This document shows, in pieces, positions 1 through 9,026 of a stretch of DNA of 64,000 nt. Origin of the DNA: an uncultured Bacillaceae bacterium (GTDB lineage: Bacteria > Bacillota > Bacilli > Bacillales > Caldibacillaceae); contig CALGYZ010000046.1 in assembly GCA_937934645.1 (NCBI GenBank), positions 1-64,000 on the forward strand. Reading direction: 5' to 3'. Each line of letters opens with the position of its first letter. Position 1 is the first letter of the stretch. The position numbers were made by a program, and so were the translations under genes. A model generated the notes under the pieces. That model was given only the letters and a program-made list of their open reading frames with translations, was not told the DNA's origin and searched no databases.

Positions 1-25
1 GCATGCATTCCGGACATATGAACGT

Positions 26-1216
26 TTAAACCGCTTGTTCTGTTTTCGGATTGTACTTTCCATTTCCCATCAATTTATCAACAATCATGCTGAGTGCACC
101 GTCACCCGTCACATTCGTTGCTGTTCCAAAGCTGTCCTGGGCCAGATACAGGGCGATCATTAAAGACAGCATCGTTTGATCAAAGTTAAGCATAGTTTCC
201 AAAATTCCCAATGCGGCCATAACCGCTCCGCCGGGAACCCCCGGTGCAGCGACCATCGTTACCCCAAGCATCAAAATAAAAGGTAAATACATGCCAATCG
301 ACGGGGTTCCGCCACTTAACATCAAAACACCCATGGAACATACCGTCAGGGTAATCGTACTACCGGATAAATGTATCATCGCAAAAAGCGGAATACAGAA
401 ATCGGCAATTTTATCCCGGACTTTCGTTTTTTTAGCAGATTGCAAGGTTACTGGAATAGTCGCCGATGACGACTGTGTGCCAAGGGCAGTGAAATATGCC
501 GGCAGCATCGTTTTCAACAGGCTGAACGGATTTGCCTTCTGAAGGGTTCCGGCCGCCGTATATTGCAAAATAAGGATAATGATATGCAGGGCGATGATAA
601 GAACGAAAACTTTAGCGAAAACCAACAAAATATTTTGCACTTGTCCGCCATATGTCATATTCGTAAAAACACCAAATATGTGGATCGGCAACAACGGAAT
701 AATCGTTACTTTAATCAGCTTCTCCACAATAACTTGAAATTCATCAAATGCCCTTTCCAGTACATCGCCTTTAACGGATGCAATTCCGATTCCGATAATA
801 AAAGATAAAATCAAGGCACTCATAACATCCATAATTGGAGGCATTTCAATGGTAAAAAATCCGGATTGTAAAAATTCCTCCGGGTTTTCCGCTGCCTGTA
901 ATGTGCTTCCTTTAATGAGGCCCGGTAATAGCCACAGGCTGATCAAGAAAGCAAAAACTCCGGCAAAGACCGTGGATATATACGCAACAGCCGTTGACAC
1001 ACCGAGCAGTTTTCCTGCGCCCTTGCCCATATGGGCAATACCGGGTACGATGAAACCGATAATGATAAACGGAATCACAAAGCTCAAATAATTTCCGAAA
1101 ATCTCATTAAACGTGGCGAACAGCCTCACAAACCATTTCGGTACAAAGTTTCCAAGAATGACGCCAAGGATGATGGCCGTAATAATTCTTGGTAATAGTC
1201 CAAACTTGATTTTCAT
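26..1216 (-). CDS. DAACS-family sodium/dicarboxylate-amino acid symporter
   Basis: A 396-residue integral membrane protein of the dicarboxylate/amino acid:cation symporter (DAACS, GltP/DctA-like) family, predicted to import an acidic amino acid, serine/threonine or dicarboxylate with Na+ or H+. It shows many hydrophobic segments, a serine-rich re-entrant stretch (GTQSSSATIPVTL, about residue 245-257) and a late ATNVTGDG motif where the family has its NxxGD-type substrate/cation site. The ATG at 1216 is preceded by AGGGGGA. It has a paralogue in this window at 60393-61652, with which it shares the same architecture but modest sequence identity. The substrate cannot be told from sequence alone. 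It stands alone; the nearest gene upstream is a separate unit. Confidence 0.88.
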   Translation of the reverse strand: MKIKFGLLPRIITAIILGVILGNFVPKWFVRLFATFNEIFGNYLSFVIPFIIIGFIVPGIAHMGKGAGKLLGVSTAVAYISTVFAGVFAFLISLWLLPGLIKGSTLQAAENPEEFLQSGFFTIEMPPIMDVMSALILSFIIGIGIASVKGDVLERAFDEFQVIVEKLIKVTIIPLLPIHIFGVFTNMTYGGQVQNILLVFAKVFVLIIALHIIILILQYTAAGTLQKANPFSLLKTMLPAYFTALGTQSSSATIPVTLQSAKKTKVRDKIADFCIPLFAMIHLSGSTITLTVCSMGVLMLSGGTPSIGMYLPFILMLGVTMVAAPGVPGGAVMAALGILETMLNFDQTMLSLMIALYLAQDSFGTATNVTGDGALSMIVDKLMGNGKYNPKTEQAV

Positions 1217-1410
1217 AAGAGAGTCCCCCTGGTGTGAACAAATGTTTTTTACAGAAATACTATAGCACAGATATCAAAAAGGGGAAAGGATTATTTTAAG
1301 CTTTCCGTAAACTTTTTTCACAAGATGCCGCTCTCATCCTTTTTGTTCCGCAATCCGGCCCATTTCCCGGTTTCATCATTGATTACCTTAATAGAATTGT
1401 ATATCCGGGG

Positions 1411-1821
1411 TTAATCCGTTTCATCCAATTTCATTGCACTGGTAAAATCATAAATAACCGCACTCTCTTCATTCTGGGCGTGTTTTAATTCCACCGCTCC
1501 CTGCTTAAATTCTTCATAAACCCCGCGCGGCCAGCGGGATCCTGTTTTTACCCACAGTATTGACCTGTACGGCACAACATATTTTAAGCCGTTACGAGTC
1601 TCCACAATATATTTTTCTTCTTTCTGATTGTTGGCTAAAATTTTGCCGCTGATTACTTTAGTGAAAAGCTTGCCACTATTTGAATAAAATATTAACCGGA
1701 AGGCTACAATGATCCCCGGTTCGGCATTGACAATATAATCCTTTTTCGTCTTCCTGACCTGATCCCCCCTAAATAAAACGCTTCCATTTTTCTTTCCGAC
1801 ATAATCCTGCAATTTACCCAT
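1411..1821 (-). CDS. Small conserved-looking protein of unknown function
   Basis: A 136-residue soluble protein that I do not recognise. The ATG at 1821 has a clear ribosome site (GGAGAGGGAG about 7 bases upstream), which supports a real gene. The N-terminal half is basic (LQDYVGKKNGSVLFRGDQVRKTKKDY), the middle has alternating hydrophobic beta-like segments, and a WVKTGSRWPRGVYEEFK stretch lies near residue 90-107. No signal peptide or membrane segment is evident. It is a single-gene unit facing away from the membrane-protein fragment at 2047. It could be a phage- or plasmid-derived small protein, but nothing nearby supports mobility. Confidence 0.6.
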   Translation of the reverse strand: MGKLQDYVGKKNGSVLFRGDQVRKTKKDYIVNAEPGIIVAFRLIFYSNSGKLFTKVISGKILANNQKEEKYIVETRNGLKYVVPYRSILWVKTGSRWPRGVYEEFKQGAVELKHAQNEESAVIYDFTSAMKLDETD

Positions 1822-2046
1822 GCCAAACTCCCTCTCCTGTAATGATTTTCTTCCTCCGGGCAGACAAAACTGTCGTATTCACCACCTGCAATCTTATCAC
1901 GATGACCTTGAACAAATCTGTATACGTTCCATTCTTTCTCCTTCAATGAAAACTATACTCTGTGCTTTTGTGTTATTTTACAAGATTGATAAACATGTGC
2001 ATGGGTTATAATCGGCTGGAATACCTGGAAAGAGAAAACAAACACG

Positions 2047-2469
2047 ATGCAAAATTTTATCGTTCTATTCATATCTTTATCCCTATTTTCCAATACGTTA
2101 AACGGCTCGGCTTTTCTCGATGTATCAGAAAAGCCCCTGTCCCTTTTTCTCGGCTATCCATTTATTTTGTTATTTTTCATTCAAGCTGTTTTTATCCTGT
2201 TAAGTATGTTCGGTATTCATCCGGTGGCAACCATCGGAATTTTAACCGGCATCGTTAAACCTTTAATGGAGGTGATGAATCCGGTCAGTATTGCCGTCAT
2301 CTTAATCACCGGTTCGGCGGCGACCTTTACCGTCAGTACGTACGGTCTACTTGTCACCCTGACTTCCATCAGCCTGGATCATAATCCCTACCGGATCACG
2401 CTGATTAATATGCCCTTTGCCTTATTCACCGGCTTGGCCGGTACGGTGGTTGCATATCTTCTGTTGTAA
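2047..2469 (+). CDS. Small membrane protein, probably the C-terminal remnant of a transporter
   Basis: 140 residues that are almost entirely hydrophobic, with about three to four membrane segments and an internal FGIHPVATIGIL motif like those found in the C-terminal half of ion/carboxylate transporters. The ORF opens directly in membrane-segment sequence, and there is no upstream coding region in any frame that would supply the usual N-terminal half. The start has only a weak ribosome site (GGAAAG 13-15 bases before ATG 2047). A TATAAT-like hexamer lies about 35 bases upstream (GGTTATAAT near 2004-2012). I read it as a truncated gene that may still be expressed. The alternative is a genuinely small membrane protein. 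Confidence 0.5.
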   Translation: MQNFIVLFISLSLFSNTLNGSAFLDVSEKPLSLFLGYPFILLFFIQAVFILLSMFGIHPVATIGILTGIVKPLMEVMNPVSIAVILITGSAATFTVSTYGLLVTLTSISLDHNPYRITLINMPFALFTGLAGTVVAYLLL

Positions 2470-2493
2470 AACGCACCGCTTCTTTTCTGGCAT

Positions 2494-2530
2494 AAAAAAC
2501 GGTCCGGACTCCAAAATTCGGACCGTTTTT
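2494..2530. terminator. Bidirectional terminator between the 2047 ORF and proC
   Basis: Perfect inverted repeat AAAACGGTCCG / CGGACCGTTTT with a 12-base loop. A and T runs on both sides serve convergent transcripts from left and right. Confidence 0.85.
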
Positions 2531-3338
2531 ACTCCCCTTTTACTTTTTTTGATTTTTCAATATTCACCCGGACGGCTTCGATGACGGCGGAACGTATTCC
2601 TTTTTCTTCAAGCAGGGCAACGGATTCAATCGTCGTTCCGTTCGGCGAGCACACATCATCTTTCAATTGTCCCGGATGAGCTCCCGTTTCCAATACCATT
2701 TTTGCCGCACCGAGAACACTTTGTGCGGCAATGGTATAGGCTTTTTCCCTCGACATTCCGTGCCGGACTGCACCGTCAGCCAATGCTTCAATAAACATAT
2801 ACACATATGCCGGTGAAGAACCACCGATTGCCGTCACTACATCCATTAAAGATTCATCAACAAATTCCATCCGCCCGAAACTTTCAAAAACTTCCCGCAC
2901 TTCCATTTTGTCTTCTGGTGTAACGTAATCATTAACCGCTACACCGGTTACCCCTTCACCGACCAGACTCGGCGTATTCGGCATGGCCTTTACTACTTTT
3001 AACGGCCGTCCCAGCCGTTCCTCATTTTTCCGGATCGATTCCCCTGCGGCCACGATAATGACGACCGCATCATCCTGAATATCATCTTTGATTTCTTCCA
3101 CTACCGTTGCATATGTACTTTGCGGAACGGTTAAAAAGATAAAATCCGCTTCCCGGGCAACTTCCGAGTTATTTAATGTCGTCCGGATTCCGTACAACTG
3201 TTCAACTTCAATCAGGTTTTCTTCCGACAAATTGGAAGCAATGATTTGGGAAGGCTGTACCCGACCGCCTTTCATCATTCCGCCAATCATTGATTTTGCA
3301 ATATTTCCGCATCCGATAAAACCGATTGTTTTTTCCAT
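2529..3338 (-). CDS. proC: Pyrroline-5-carboxylate reductase
   Basis: Catalyses the last step of proline synthesis, NAD(P)H-dependent reduction of 1-pyrroline-5-carboxylate. The 269-residue length is normal for the family. An N-terminal Rossmann nucleotide-binding motif (GFIGCGNIAKSMIGG, residues 6-20) is followed by the family signature region with VVKAMPNTP near residue 115 and the C-terminal dimerisation/active-site segment AIGGSSPAYVYMFIEALADG. The conserved DDVCSPNGTT is also present. Bacilli carry several ProC paralogues (ProG, ProH, ProI), and I cannot say which one this is. It ends in the shared terminator at 2494-2530. Upstream is the 0.7-kb non-coding array. Confidence 0.93.
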   Translation of the reverse strand: MEKTIGFIGCGNIAKSMIGGMMKGGRVQPSQIIASNLSEENLIEVEQLYGIRTTLNNSEVAREADFIFLTVPQSTYATVVEEIKDDIQDDAVVIIVAAGESIRKNEERLGRPLKVVKAMPNTPSLVGEGVTGVAVNDYVTPEDKMEVREVFESFGRMEFVDESLMDVVTAIGGSSPAYVYMFIEALADGAVRHGMSREKAYTIAAQSVLGAAKMVLETGAHPGQLKDDVCSPNGTTIESVALLEEKGIRSAVIEAVRVNIEKSKKVKGE

Positions 3339-3435
3339 CGTTCAATCTTCCTTTCAATTCATTCCGGTAAACCTTACTGCCTAATACATATTTTAGATGT
3401 TATTGATACTTTTGAAAAATTATAACAAATCCCGC

Positions 3436-3962
3436 TGGAACCGGACATATTTTTTATAAAATTTCATATTCTGTATGGTTTTGTCGTTTAATCGGGAATA
3501 AAAAAGACCCGGAATATGCCCGCAGTTCCGGATCATCGATTTATAAAAGGTTTTTGAGACATGACAAAACAACAGGGGGTATCCAAAACGACAATACAAA
3601 TCGTGAAACTGTGTTTTCTTTAAGAAAAAAGTATTATCAGACATCCAGGAAGATATTTGTCCGTCGTTTGTCTGTAAAAAGCGCCCTCTCGGACGTTTCT
3701 TCTTTTGGCAAACTGCCTTCCGTCCGATAAAAACACGGTAATGGACATAATACCATGAATATTGCTGAAATTTGTCCGTTACATCCACACTTACAGACAG
3801 AACCGACGAATTTGGCGGGACTTTTGTCCGTAAGAATGTACGTAACGGACATTTCACATAATTACCGGCTATTTTAAGTCCATTGATATCGTTCTAAAGG
3901 ACAGATTCGTCCCGGCTCCGGGTTGTTTTGTCCATAAACACGCAGCTATCGGACATTTCCAA
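3436..3962. repeat. Non-coding array of degenerate GGACATT/TGTCCGTTA motifs (array A)
   Basis: The 680-base gap between proC and the ABC operon has no convincing gene. Instead, short related words recur in both orientations: CGGACAT near 3442, TTTGTCCGTC at 3656, CTCGGACGTTTC at 3688, TCCGATAA at 3723, TGGACATAA at 3742, TTTGTCCGTTACAT at 3771, TTTGTCCGTAAG near 3823, GTAACGGACATTTC at 3842, TTTTGTCCATAAA near 3926 and CTATCGGACATTTCC at 3945. The best consensus is CTAWCGGACATTTC. Open frames crossing it contain repeated MSV/LSV-like words and look like artefacts of the repeat. Similar arrays occur at 14460-14780 and 48710-49066. Confidence 0.65.
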
Positions 3963-4021
3963 AAAAAAAAATTTTACGTATCGTTTGTTCCTTGAAAGAA
4001 ATAGTAAATAAATTTCCGGCC

Positions 4022-4828
4022 TTAAACCGCCAAACTGATGATTTGCCGGAGAAAGCTTTTTCCTGTCTGCAATTCTCTCAACTGGGTTCCCGGTGCATAC
4101 TCTAAAATCAATTCACAATCAATACCGGCCTTGTTGATCACTTCGATAATTTTTTTTAGATCAATTGTCCCTCTGCCAATAGGTAAATGATCGTCGTTTG
4201 TTCCGTTATTATCATGGATGTGCAGGGCAATCAGCCGGTCTTTTACCGCTTCAATCACACCGGGAATATCCCAATGATCCAAATAGGCATGGCCGATATC
4301 AACTAAATAGCCTGCAACCGGGTCGATATCATCCAGCAATGTCACAAATTCTTCCTGTGTATACAGACCCGTTCCGCCGTAGCCGACATTTTCAACCGCC
4401 AGCATCACGCCCAGCGGTTTTGCGACGTTGCACAGTTCTTTAATATACTCATATGCCCGTTTCTTGGCCAACTTTTTATTAAAGGAAGGGTGATAACAAA
4501 ACCCCGGGTGGATGACCACATGGCTTGCTCCGATGATGCTCGCAAATTCAATGGCTTTTTTGTACTCGGTAAAAGTGGCTTCCCTGACGGAACGCATCTC
4601 GCTCGTCAAGTTCATGTCCCACGCCGGCGGATGAACTGAAAAAGATACCGGTAGTTGTTTCAATTGTTTTCCGATTCTTTCAAAACGATGTCCCAAATGA
4701 TCCCAATGCTCCCCGTCCATCATTAATTCAATTTTTTCCGCTCCGTAATTCATTAACCGACAGATGTTTTCGAAAATGTCCCCGTTCAACAGAGGCAGAT
4801 CGGAGTACACAATTTGATTTTCCATCAT
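4022..4828 (-). CDS. Sugar phosphate isomerase/epimerase (xylose isomerase-like TIM barrel)
   Basis: 268 residues with the AP-endonuclease 2/xylose-isomerase-like TIM-barrel pattern: metal-site stretches HVVIHPGFCYHP (about residue 103), LAVENVGYGG (about 143), GYLVDIGHAYLDHWD (about 175), ALHIHDNNGTNDDHLPIGRG (about 205) and a terminal ELILEYAP. These supply the His, Glu and Asp ligands expected of the family. Its ATG overlaps the stop of the upstream ABC ATPase gene by four bases (ATGA), so it is the last gene of the sugar ABC operon. It probably isomerises or epimerises whatever that transporter brings in. The true substrate is unknown. Confidence 0.85.
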   Translation of the reverse strand: MMENQIVYSDLPLLNGDIFENICRLMNYGAEKIELMMDGEHWDHLGHRFERIGKQLKQLPVSFSVHPPAWDMNLTSEMRSVREATFTEYKKAIEFASIIGASHVVIHPGFCYHPSFNKKLAKKRAYEYIKELCNVAKPLGVMLAVENVGYGGTGLYTQEEFVTLLDDIDPVAGYLVDIGHAYLDHWDIPGVIEAVKDRLIALHIHDNNGTNDDHLPIGRGTIDLKKIIEVINKAGIDCELILEYAPGTQLRELQTGKSFLRQIISLAV

Positions 4829-5964
4829 ACCGACATCCTTTGCCCGATATTTTCATGCGATGGTGACTGTTTATCCAAAAGCGCCTCCGGATATCCGATT
4901 GATTTTTCTGTTTCTGCATTAAAAAAGTGGATTCGGTGACCGGACAGGCGCAAATAAACTAACTCATCCGGACGCCAATGATTATGACCGCTTATGACTG
5001 CTGCTTCCTGACCTTCAAGGTTTGTGTAAACACAATATTCATTCCCCTGGTTTTCCACATACTTTACTTTTCCTCTTAAACTGTTTTCCAGAGGTTGCGC
5101 TGAAATCTCAATGTGTTCGGGCCGGATTCCTAATAGCAAGTTCTTTGTTCCCTTCCGGCCGATATGTTTCACCCACATATCCGACAACGTGAAAGACTGG
5201 CTTCCGATATGCACTTTACCGTTAAAATAATTAATTTTTAAAATATTGGTGGGAGGCGAGCCGATGAACCTTGCAGTAAAGACGTTAGCCGGACGGTTAT
5301 ACACATTTTCCGGCGTATCCAGCATTTGCAGTTTACCGTCATACATGAGGGCAATCCGGTCCCCAAGCGTCATCGCTTCGATTTGATCATGGGTGACATA
5401 GACAATCGTTTGTTTATACAAGTCATGAATTTTCTTCAATTCTTTCCGGGCGGAAATCCGCAATTGGACATCGAGATTGGAAAGCGGCTCATCGAGAAGA
5501 AAATAGTTGCTTCTTTTTACCAATGCCCGCGCCAGGGCGACTCGCTGCCGCTGGCCGCCGGACAAATCCTTTGGCAATCTGTTTTCGCACCCTATCAACT
5601 GGAGCATCTCCAAAACATGATCCAGCCTTTTTTCAATTTCATCCTGCGGCACCTTTTGTACTTTCAAGCCGTAAGTAATATTTTCCCTGACCGTCATATG
5701 GGGATATAAAGCATAATTTTGAAACACCATCGCTACATTTCTTTCCCCGCTCGGCACATCATTGACCCGTCTGCCGTTCATGTAAAGATTCCCCGCCGTA
5801 ATTTCCTCCAGTCCGGCAATCATGCGCAGCGTTGTTGATTTCCCGCAGCCGGACGGCCCCAATAAAATCAGTCTTTCCCCTTCTCTTACCCGGAAGTTTA
5901 AGTTTTTCACCACTTCTGTTTTTCCGTAAGTTTTGCTGACATTTTCAAACACAATGTCTTTCAT
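4825..5964 (-). CDS. ABC transporter ATP-binding protein, MsmX/UgpC type
   Basis: ATPase subunit of a carbohydrate ABC importer of the CUT1 class (379 residues). It has Walker A GPSGCGKST (about residues 37-45), Q-loop, signature LSGGQRQRVALARAL, Walker B YFLLDEPLSNLD and switch VTHD, followed by a C-terminal TOBE/regulatory domain of about 140 residues, which matches the MalK/UgpC architecture. I chose ATG 5964 (MKDIVFENVSKTYG) because GGGAGGT lies just upstream. A longer frame reading into the preceding gene lacks support. It lies between the permease gene and the isomerase gene in the same operon. ATPases of this type often serve several importers. Confidence 0.93.
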   Translation of the reverse strand: MKDIVFENVSKTYGKTEVVKNLNFRVREGERLILLGPSGCGKSTTLRMIAGLEEITAGNLYMNGRRVNDVPSGERNVAMVFQNYALYPHMTVRENITYGLKVQKVPQDEIEKRLDHVLEMLQLIGCENRLPKDLSGGQRQRVALARALVKRSNYFLLDEPLSNLDVQLRISARKELKKIHDLYKQTIVYVTHDQIEAMTLGDRIALMYDGKLQMLDTPENVYNRPANVFTARFIGSPPTNILKINYFNGKVHIGSQSFTLSDMWVKHIGRKGTKNLLLGIRPEHIEISAQPLENSLRGKVKYVENQGNEYCVYTNLEGQEAAVISGHNHWRPDELVYLRLSGHRIHFFNAETEKSIGYPEALLDKQSPSHENIGQRMSV

Positions 5965-5977
5965 TTTCTTACCTCCC

Positions 5978-6802
5978 TTATTTAATCCCGCTCGATGTAA
6001 AAGTACCGATAATATACCGCTGGAACATGAGATAAAGTGCAAGCGGAATAATCATCGTAATAACCGATACCGCCATTGCCACCGTAAAGTCGGTTCCGCC
6101 TTCCGAACTGATAAACATCTGCAGTGCCAGCGGCAATGTATAATTGTCCACCGTTTTTAAAATCAAAACCGGCCATACAAATTCATTCCACGTTGTGATG
6201 AAAAACCAAATCCCTGCCGATGTTACGGAAGGCCTGACGAGCGGCAGAACGATATCTTTCATGACGCGCCCGTGACTGATATGATCCAGCCGGGCGGCTT
6301 CAATAAGGGAAAACGGGATTCCTCTCATTGACTGGTGAATAAGGAAAATACCCATTGCATCCGCCAACTGCGGCAAAATGACTCCCCACACACTGTCGAT
6401 GAGACCGAGTTCGGAAACAATCAAATAGTTCGGAATCATCGTAACCGTAAACGGGATAAAAATCGTGCTGATCAAAACAAAATACAATATGCGTTTACCT
6501 TTAAAGTCAAAATATACAAAAGCATAAGCAGCCAGAAACGACGTTATCAGTTTAAAAGTAGTGACGACCGATGCCACAATGAACGTATTAAACACAATCT
6601 TTACCACCGGTAATGTGTGAAAAAGCTTGGCATAGTTCTCCATTGTTAGAGGGAAGGGAATAAAGTTTAAAACATTGTTATAGGCATCAGCCAAAGGTTT
6701 AAAAGATACGCCGATGGAAAAAACAACAGGAAAAATCAAGATCACAACCGTTGTGAATATAATAAAATGCCAAATGACACTGACCATGCGGTTAGTTTTC
6801 AT
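5978..6802 (-). CDS. Sugar ABC transporter permease, MalG/UgpE type
   Basis: 274-residue inner-membrane permease of a CUT1 importer with six predicted membrane segments. The cytoplasmic coupling motif EAARLDHISHGRVMKDIVLPLVRP (EAA loop) lies near residue 185. ATG 6802 is preferred because GGAGAGT precedes it at the right distance; a start at 6823 would have no better site. The gene overlaps the end of the partner permease by 11 bases, which indicates translational coupling. It pairs with the MalF-type permease to form the channel, energised by the ATPase encoded downstream. Confidence 0.92.
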   Translation of the reverse strand: MKTNRMVSVIWHFIIFTTVVILIFPVVFSIGVSFKPLADAYNNVLNFIPFPLTMENYAKLFHTLPVVKIVFNTFIVASVVTTFKLITSFLAAYAFVYFDFKGKRILYFVLISTIFIPFTVTMIPNYLIVSELGLIDSVWGVILPQLADAMGIFLIHQSMRGIPFSLIEAARLDHISHGRVMKDIVLPLVRPSVTSAGIWFFITTWNEFVWPVLILKTVDNYTLPLALQMFISSEGGTDFTVAMAVSVITMIIPLALYLMFQRYIIGTFTSSGIK

Positions 6803-7703
6803 AGTAGACTCTCCGTTCCACAAATTTAAATTCCAAAACCAACAGCAATATAAAAATCATCATCGTAATCACCGACAAAGCGGCCGAATGTCCGGTTTCA
6901 AACAGTACAAAAGCTTCATGGTACGAATGATAAATCAAATTCGAGCTGGCATAATCCGGTCCTCCCTGGGTAATCACCTTGACCGGCGTAAATACATATT
7001 GCAGGCCCTGGACAATGGTCATGATCAATACATAGATTCCTGTTGCACTGCTCATCGGCAATACAATCCGAAAGAAAATGCGCCATAGAGGAATATTGTC
7101 CAGTCTGGCCGCTTCAATCACCTCTTTTGAAATTCCGTTTACCGATGCGTAAAGAAGAACGAAGTTGTAACCGAAAACTTTCCAGGATGTAATCAGGCTC
7201 AAGACCAGAATGACCCATCCCTGCGCCTTATTCCAAACGGGCATTTCCCAGCCGAGCCATCCGAAAATAAGGGCAACCGGACCGGACACCGGATTTAAAA
7301 TCCAGGTAAACAGAATGGAGCCGACAACAAGGGAAATAAACGCTGGCAAAAACAAGGAACCTTTATAAAAACTGGTCCATTTTTTCAATACGATCCCGAT
7401 CACGAAAGCAAAAATATATGGCACCACAAAATTGATGACCAGCAATATCGCAATGTAAAGAAACGTGTTCACGGCAATTTTTAAAAAGTTGGGGTCGGTT
7501 AATACATGAACATAGTTTTCGAAACCGACAAATTTTTTCTTCGGACTGACCATATTCCAGTCGAAAAAACTTAAATAGATCGTATATAAAAAAGGCCAAA
7601 AAGTAAAAACGGAAAACAATAAAATTGACGGAAATAATAGCAACCGGGCAATCGCCTTTTGCGATACCCGGAAACCTGTTTTAACCGGCCTTATTAATTC
7701 CAT
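6792..7703 (-). CDS. Sugar ABC transporter permease, MalF/UgpA type
   Basis: 303-residue permease with an N-terminal cytoplasmic segment, six membrane helices and the EAA-loop motif EAARLDNIPLWRIFFRIVLPM near residue 200, typical of binding-protein-dependent transporters. It is the second gene of the operon, 33 bases after the solute-binding protein gene and overlapping the next permease. The sequence looks most like the sn-glycerol-3-phosphate/oligosaccharide group, but this does not define the substrate. Confidence 0.92.
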   Translation of the reverse strand: MELIRPVKTGFRVSQKAIARLLLFPSILLFSVFTFWPFLYTIYLSFFDWNMVSPKKKFVGFENYVHVLTDPNFLKIAVNTFLYIAILLVINFVVPYIFAFVIGIVLKKWTSFYKGSLFLPAFISLVVGSILFTWILNPVSGPVALIFGWLGWEMPVWNKAQGWVILVLSLITSWKVFGYNFVLLYASVNGISKEVIEAARLDNIPLWRIFFRIVLPMSSATGIYVLIMTIVQGLQYVFTPVKVITQGGPDYASSNLIYHSYHEAFVLFETGHSAALSVITMMIFILLLVLEFKFVERRVYYEN

Positions 7704-7736
7704 CGTTCAATCCTCCGCTGTAAAATTTATGTCCCG

Positions 7737-9026
7737 CTATTCTAATAATTCATTGATTTGGTCCTGTGTCCGTTTCAGACCTTCTTCAACAGATACTTCG
7801 CCGCCTAAAATTTGATCACGGACATCGATCAACAATTGTTCGGCCTGTAGTCCGGCTTCGCCCGGGAATGATGCCCACGGAACCATCACATCCATTTGTT
7901 CAATGGCCGGCTTCATCATTTCATTTTCATCCAGGAAGGATTTCAAACCATCTTCCGCATCAGCCACACCCTCTCGCGGCGGCACATAACCGGTTCCCTT
8001 CGTCCATTCCGCGATCGATTCAACACTGTATAAGAATTTCAGAAATTCCCAAGCCGCTTTTTGCTCTTCTTCACTTTGGGCAGTAATTGCAAGCATCGCC
8101 CCGCCTGCCGGTAACTTTACTTCTTTTCCTTCCCAAACCGGAGATTTTACGGCAGCGACATCAAACTTTGCATTATTTTGAATATGGGATCGTTGGGCAA
8201 TCGTCGTATACACCATGGCCACATTTCCATCAATAAAGCTTTGCACACCCTGGTCCCAACCGATATGCAATGCCGATTCATCTTCCAAAACCATATCCGC
8301 CCATAATTGATATGCCTCAATTCCCTCTTCCGAAGCAAAGGATGCCTTTCCATCATTAATAAATTGCGCACCGTTACTTTCCAATAAAGCTTGGGTTGCC
8401 CAGTTGTCTGCCGGCTCCTGGAAATAAAAACCGTATTTTCCCGTCTTTTCCTTAATGACTTTGGCAAATTCCCGTACATCTTCCCATGTTTCCGGTCCAT
8501 TTTCATCCAGTCCGGCTTCCCTTAACAAATCACGGTTGATATAAAGGACCGGGTTACTCAAAGAATACGGAATTCCGACAAGTTCACCCTCTTCATTTCT
8601 CGCCAGATCTAAAATGTTCGGCAAAAAGTTTTTTTCCAAAAAGTTTTTGTCTTCCGGAAAATGCTTCTCAATCACTTCCTGCGGGGATACATACTCAAAG
8701 TTCTCCGAAAAATAATTTAAAAACGACCAGCCGACCTGTACGACTGCCGGTGCTTTTCCCGCAGCCATTTCCGCCTGTAAATTTTGCATTAATCCTTTGT
8801 ACATATCGGGGTTATATTTTGGAACAACTTCCACCGAGTCACTCTGTTTATTAAATTCTTCAACCAATTTTTTCACGGTTTGACCGCCCTGGGTTTCTGC
8901 GTTCACATGCCAGTATTCAATTTTGATCTTTCCGTCTTCCGTTTTCTCCACCGCCTCACCCGAACCGCAGGCGGCCAACACAAAAGCAAATACAGTTAAT
9001 AATATAAACGGTAATAATTTCTTCAT
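7737..9026 (-). CDS. Extracellular solute-binding lipoprotein (family 1), UgpB-like
   Basis: 429-residue substrate receptor of the ABC importer. It starts with a lipoprotein signal peptide (MKKLLPFILLTVFAFVLAACGSG) whose lipobox LAAC places the lipid-modified Cys at residue 20. The mature part has the family-1 pattern: EYWHVNAETQGGQTVKKLVEEFN, later GIPYSLSNPVLYINRDLLREAGL and WEFLKFLYS. It resembles UgpB-type glycerol-phosphate or sugar binders. It is first in the operon, with GGAGAGG upstream of ATG 9026. The substrate is inferred only as a carbohydrate or glycerophosphate-like compound. Confidence 0.92.
   Translation of the reverse strand: MKKLLPFILLTVFAFVLAACGSGEAVEKTEDGKIKIEYWHVNAETQGGQTVKKLVEEFNKQSDSVEVVPKYNPDMYKGLMQNLQAEMAAGKAPAVVQVGWSFLNYFSENFEYVSPQEVIEKHFPEDKNFLEKNFLPNILDLARNEEGELVGIPYSLSNPVLYINRDLLREAGLDENGPETWEDVREFAKVIKEKTGKYGFYFQEPADNWATQALLESNGAQFINDGKASFASEEGIEAYQLWADMVLEDESALHIGWDQGVQSFIDGNVAMVYTTIAQRSHIQNNAKFDVAAVKSPVWEGKEVKLPAGGAMLAITAQSEEEQKAAWEFLKFLYSVESIAEWTKGTGYVPPREGVADAEDGLKSFLDENEMMKPAIEQMDVMVPWASFPGEAGLQAEQLLIDVRDQILGGEVSVEEGLKRTQDQINELLE

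Noticed and set aside
3420..3857. Open frames of 145 and 71 residues between proC and the ABC operon
   Set aside because: No ribosome sites; the translations follow the repeated GGACAT/TGTCCG words and have mixed low-complexity composition, so they are products of the repeat array.
3436..3962. CRISPR array
   Set aside because: The repeated words are only 8-14 bases, vary in sequence and orientation and have irregular spacing; no cas gene is present.
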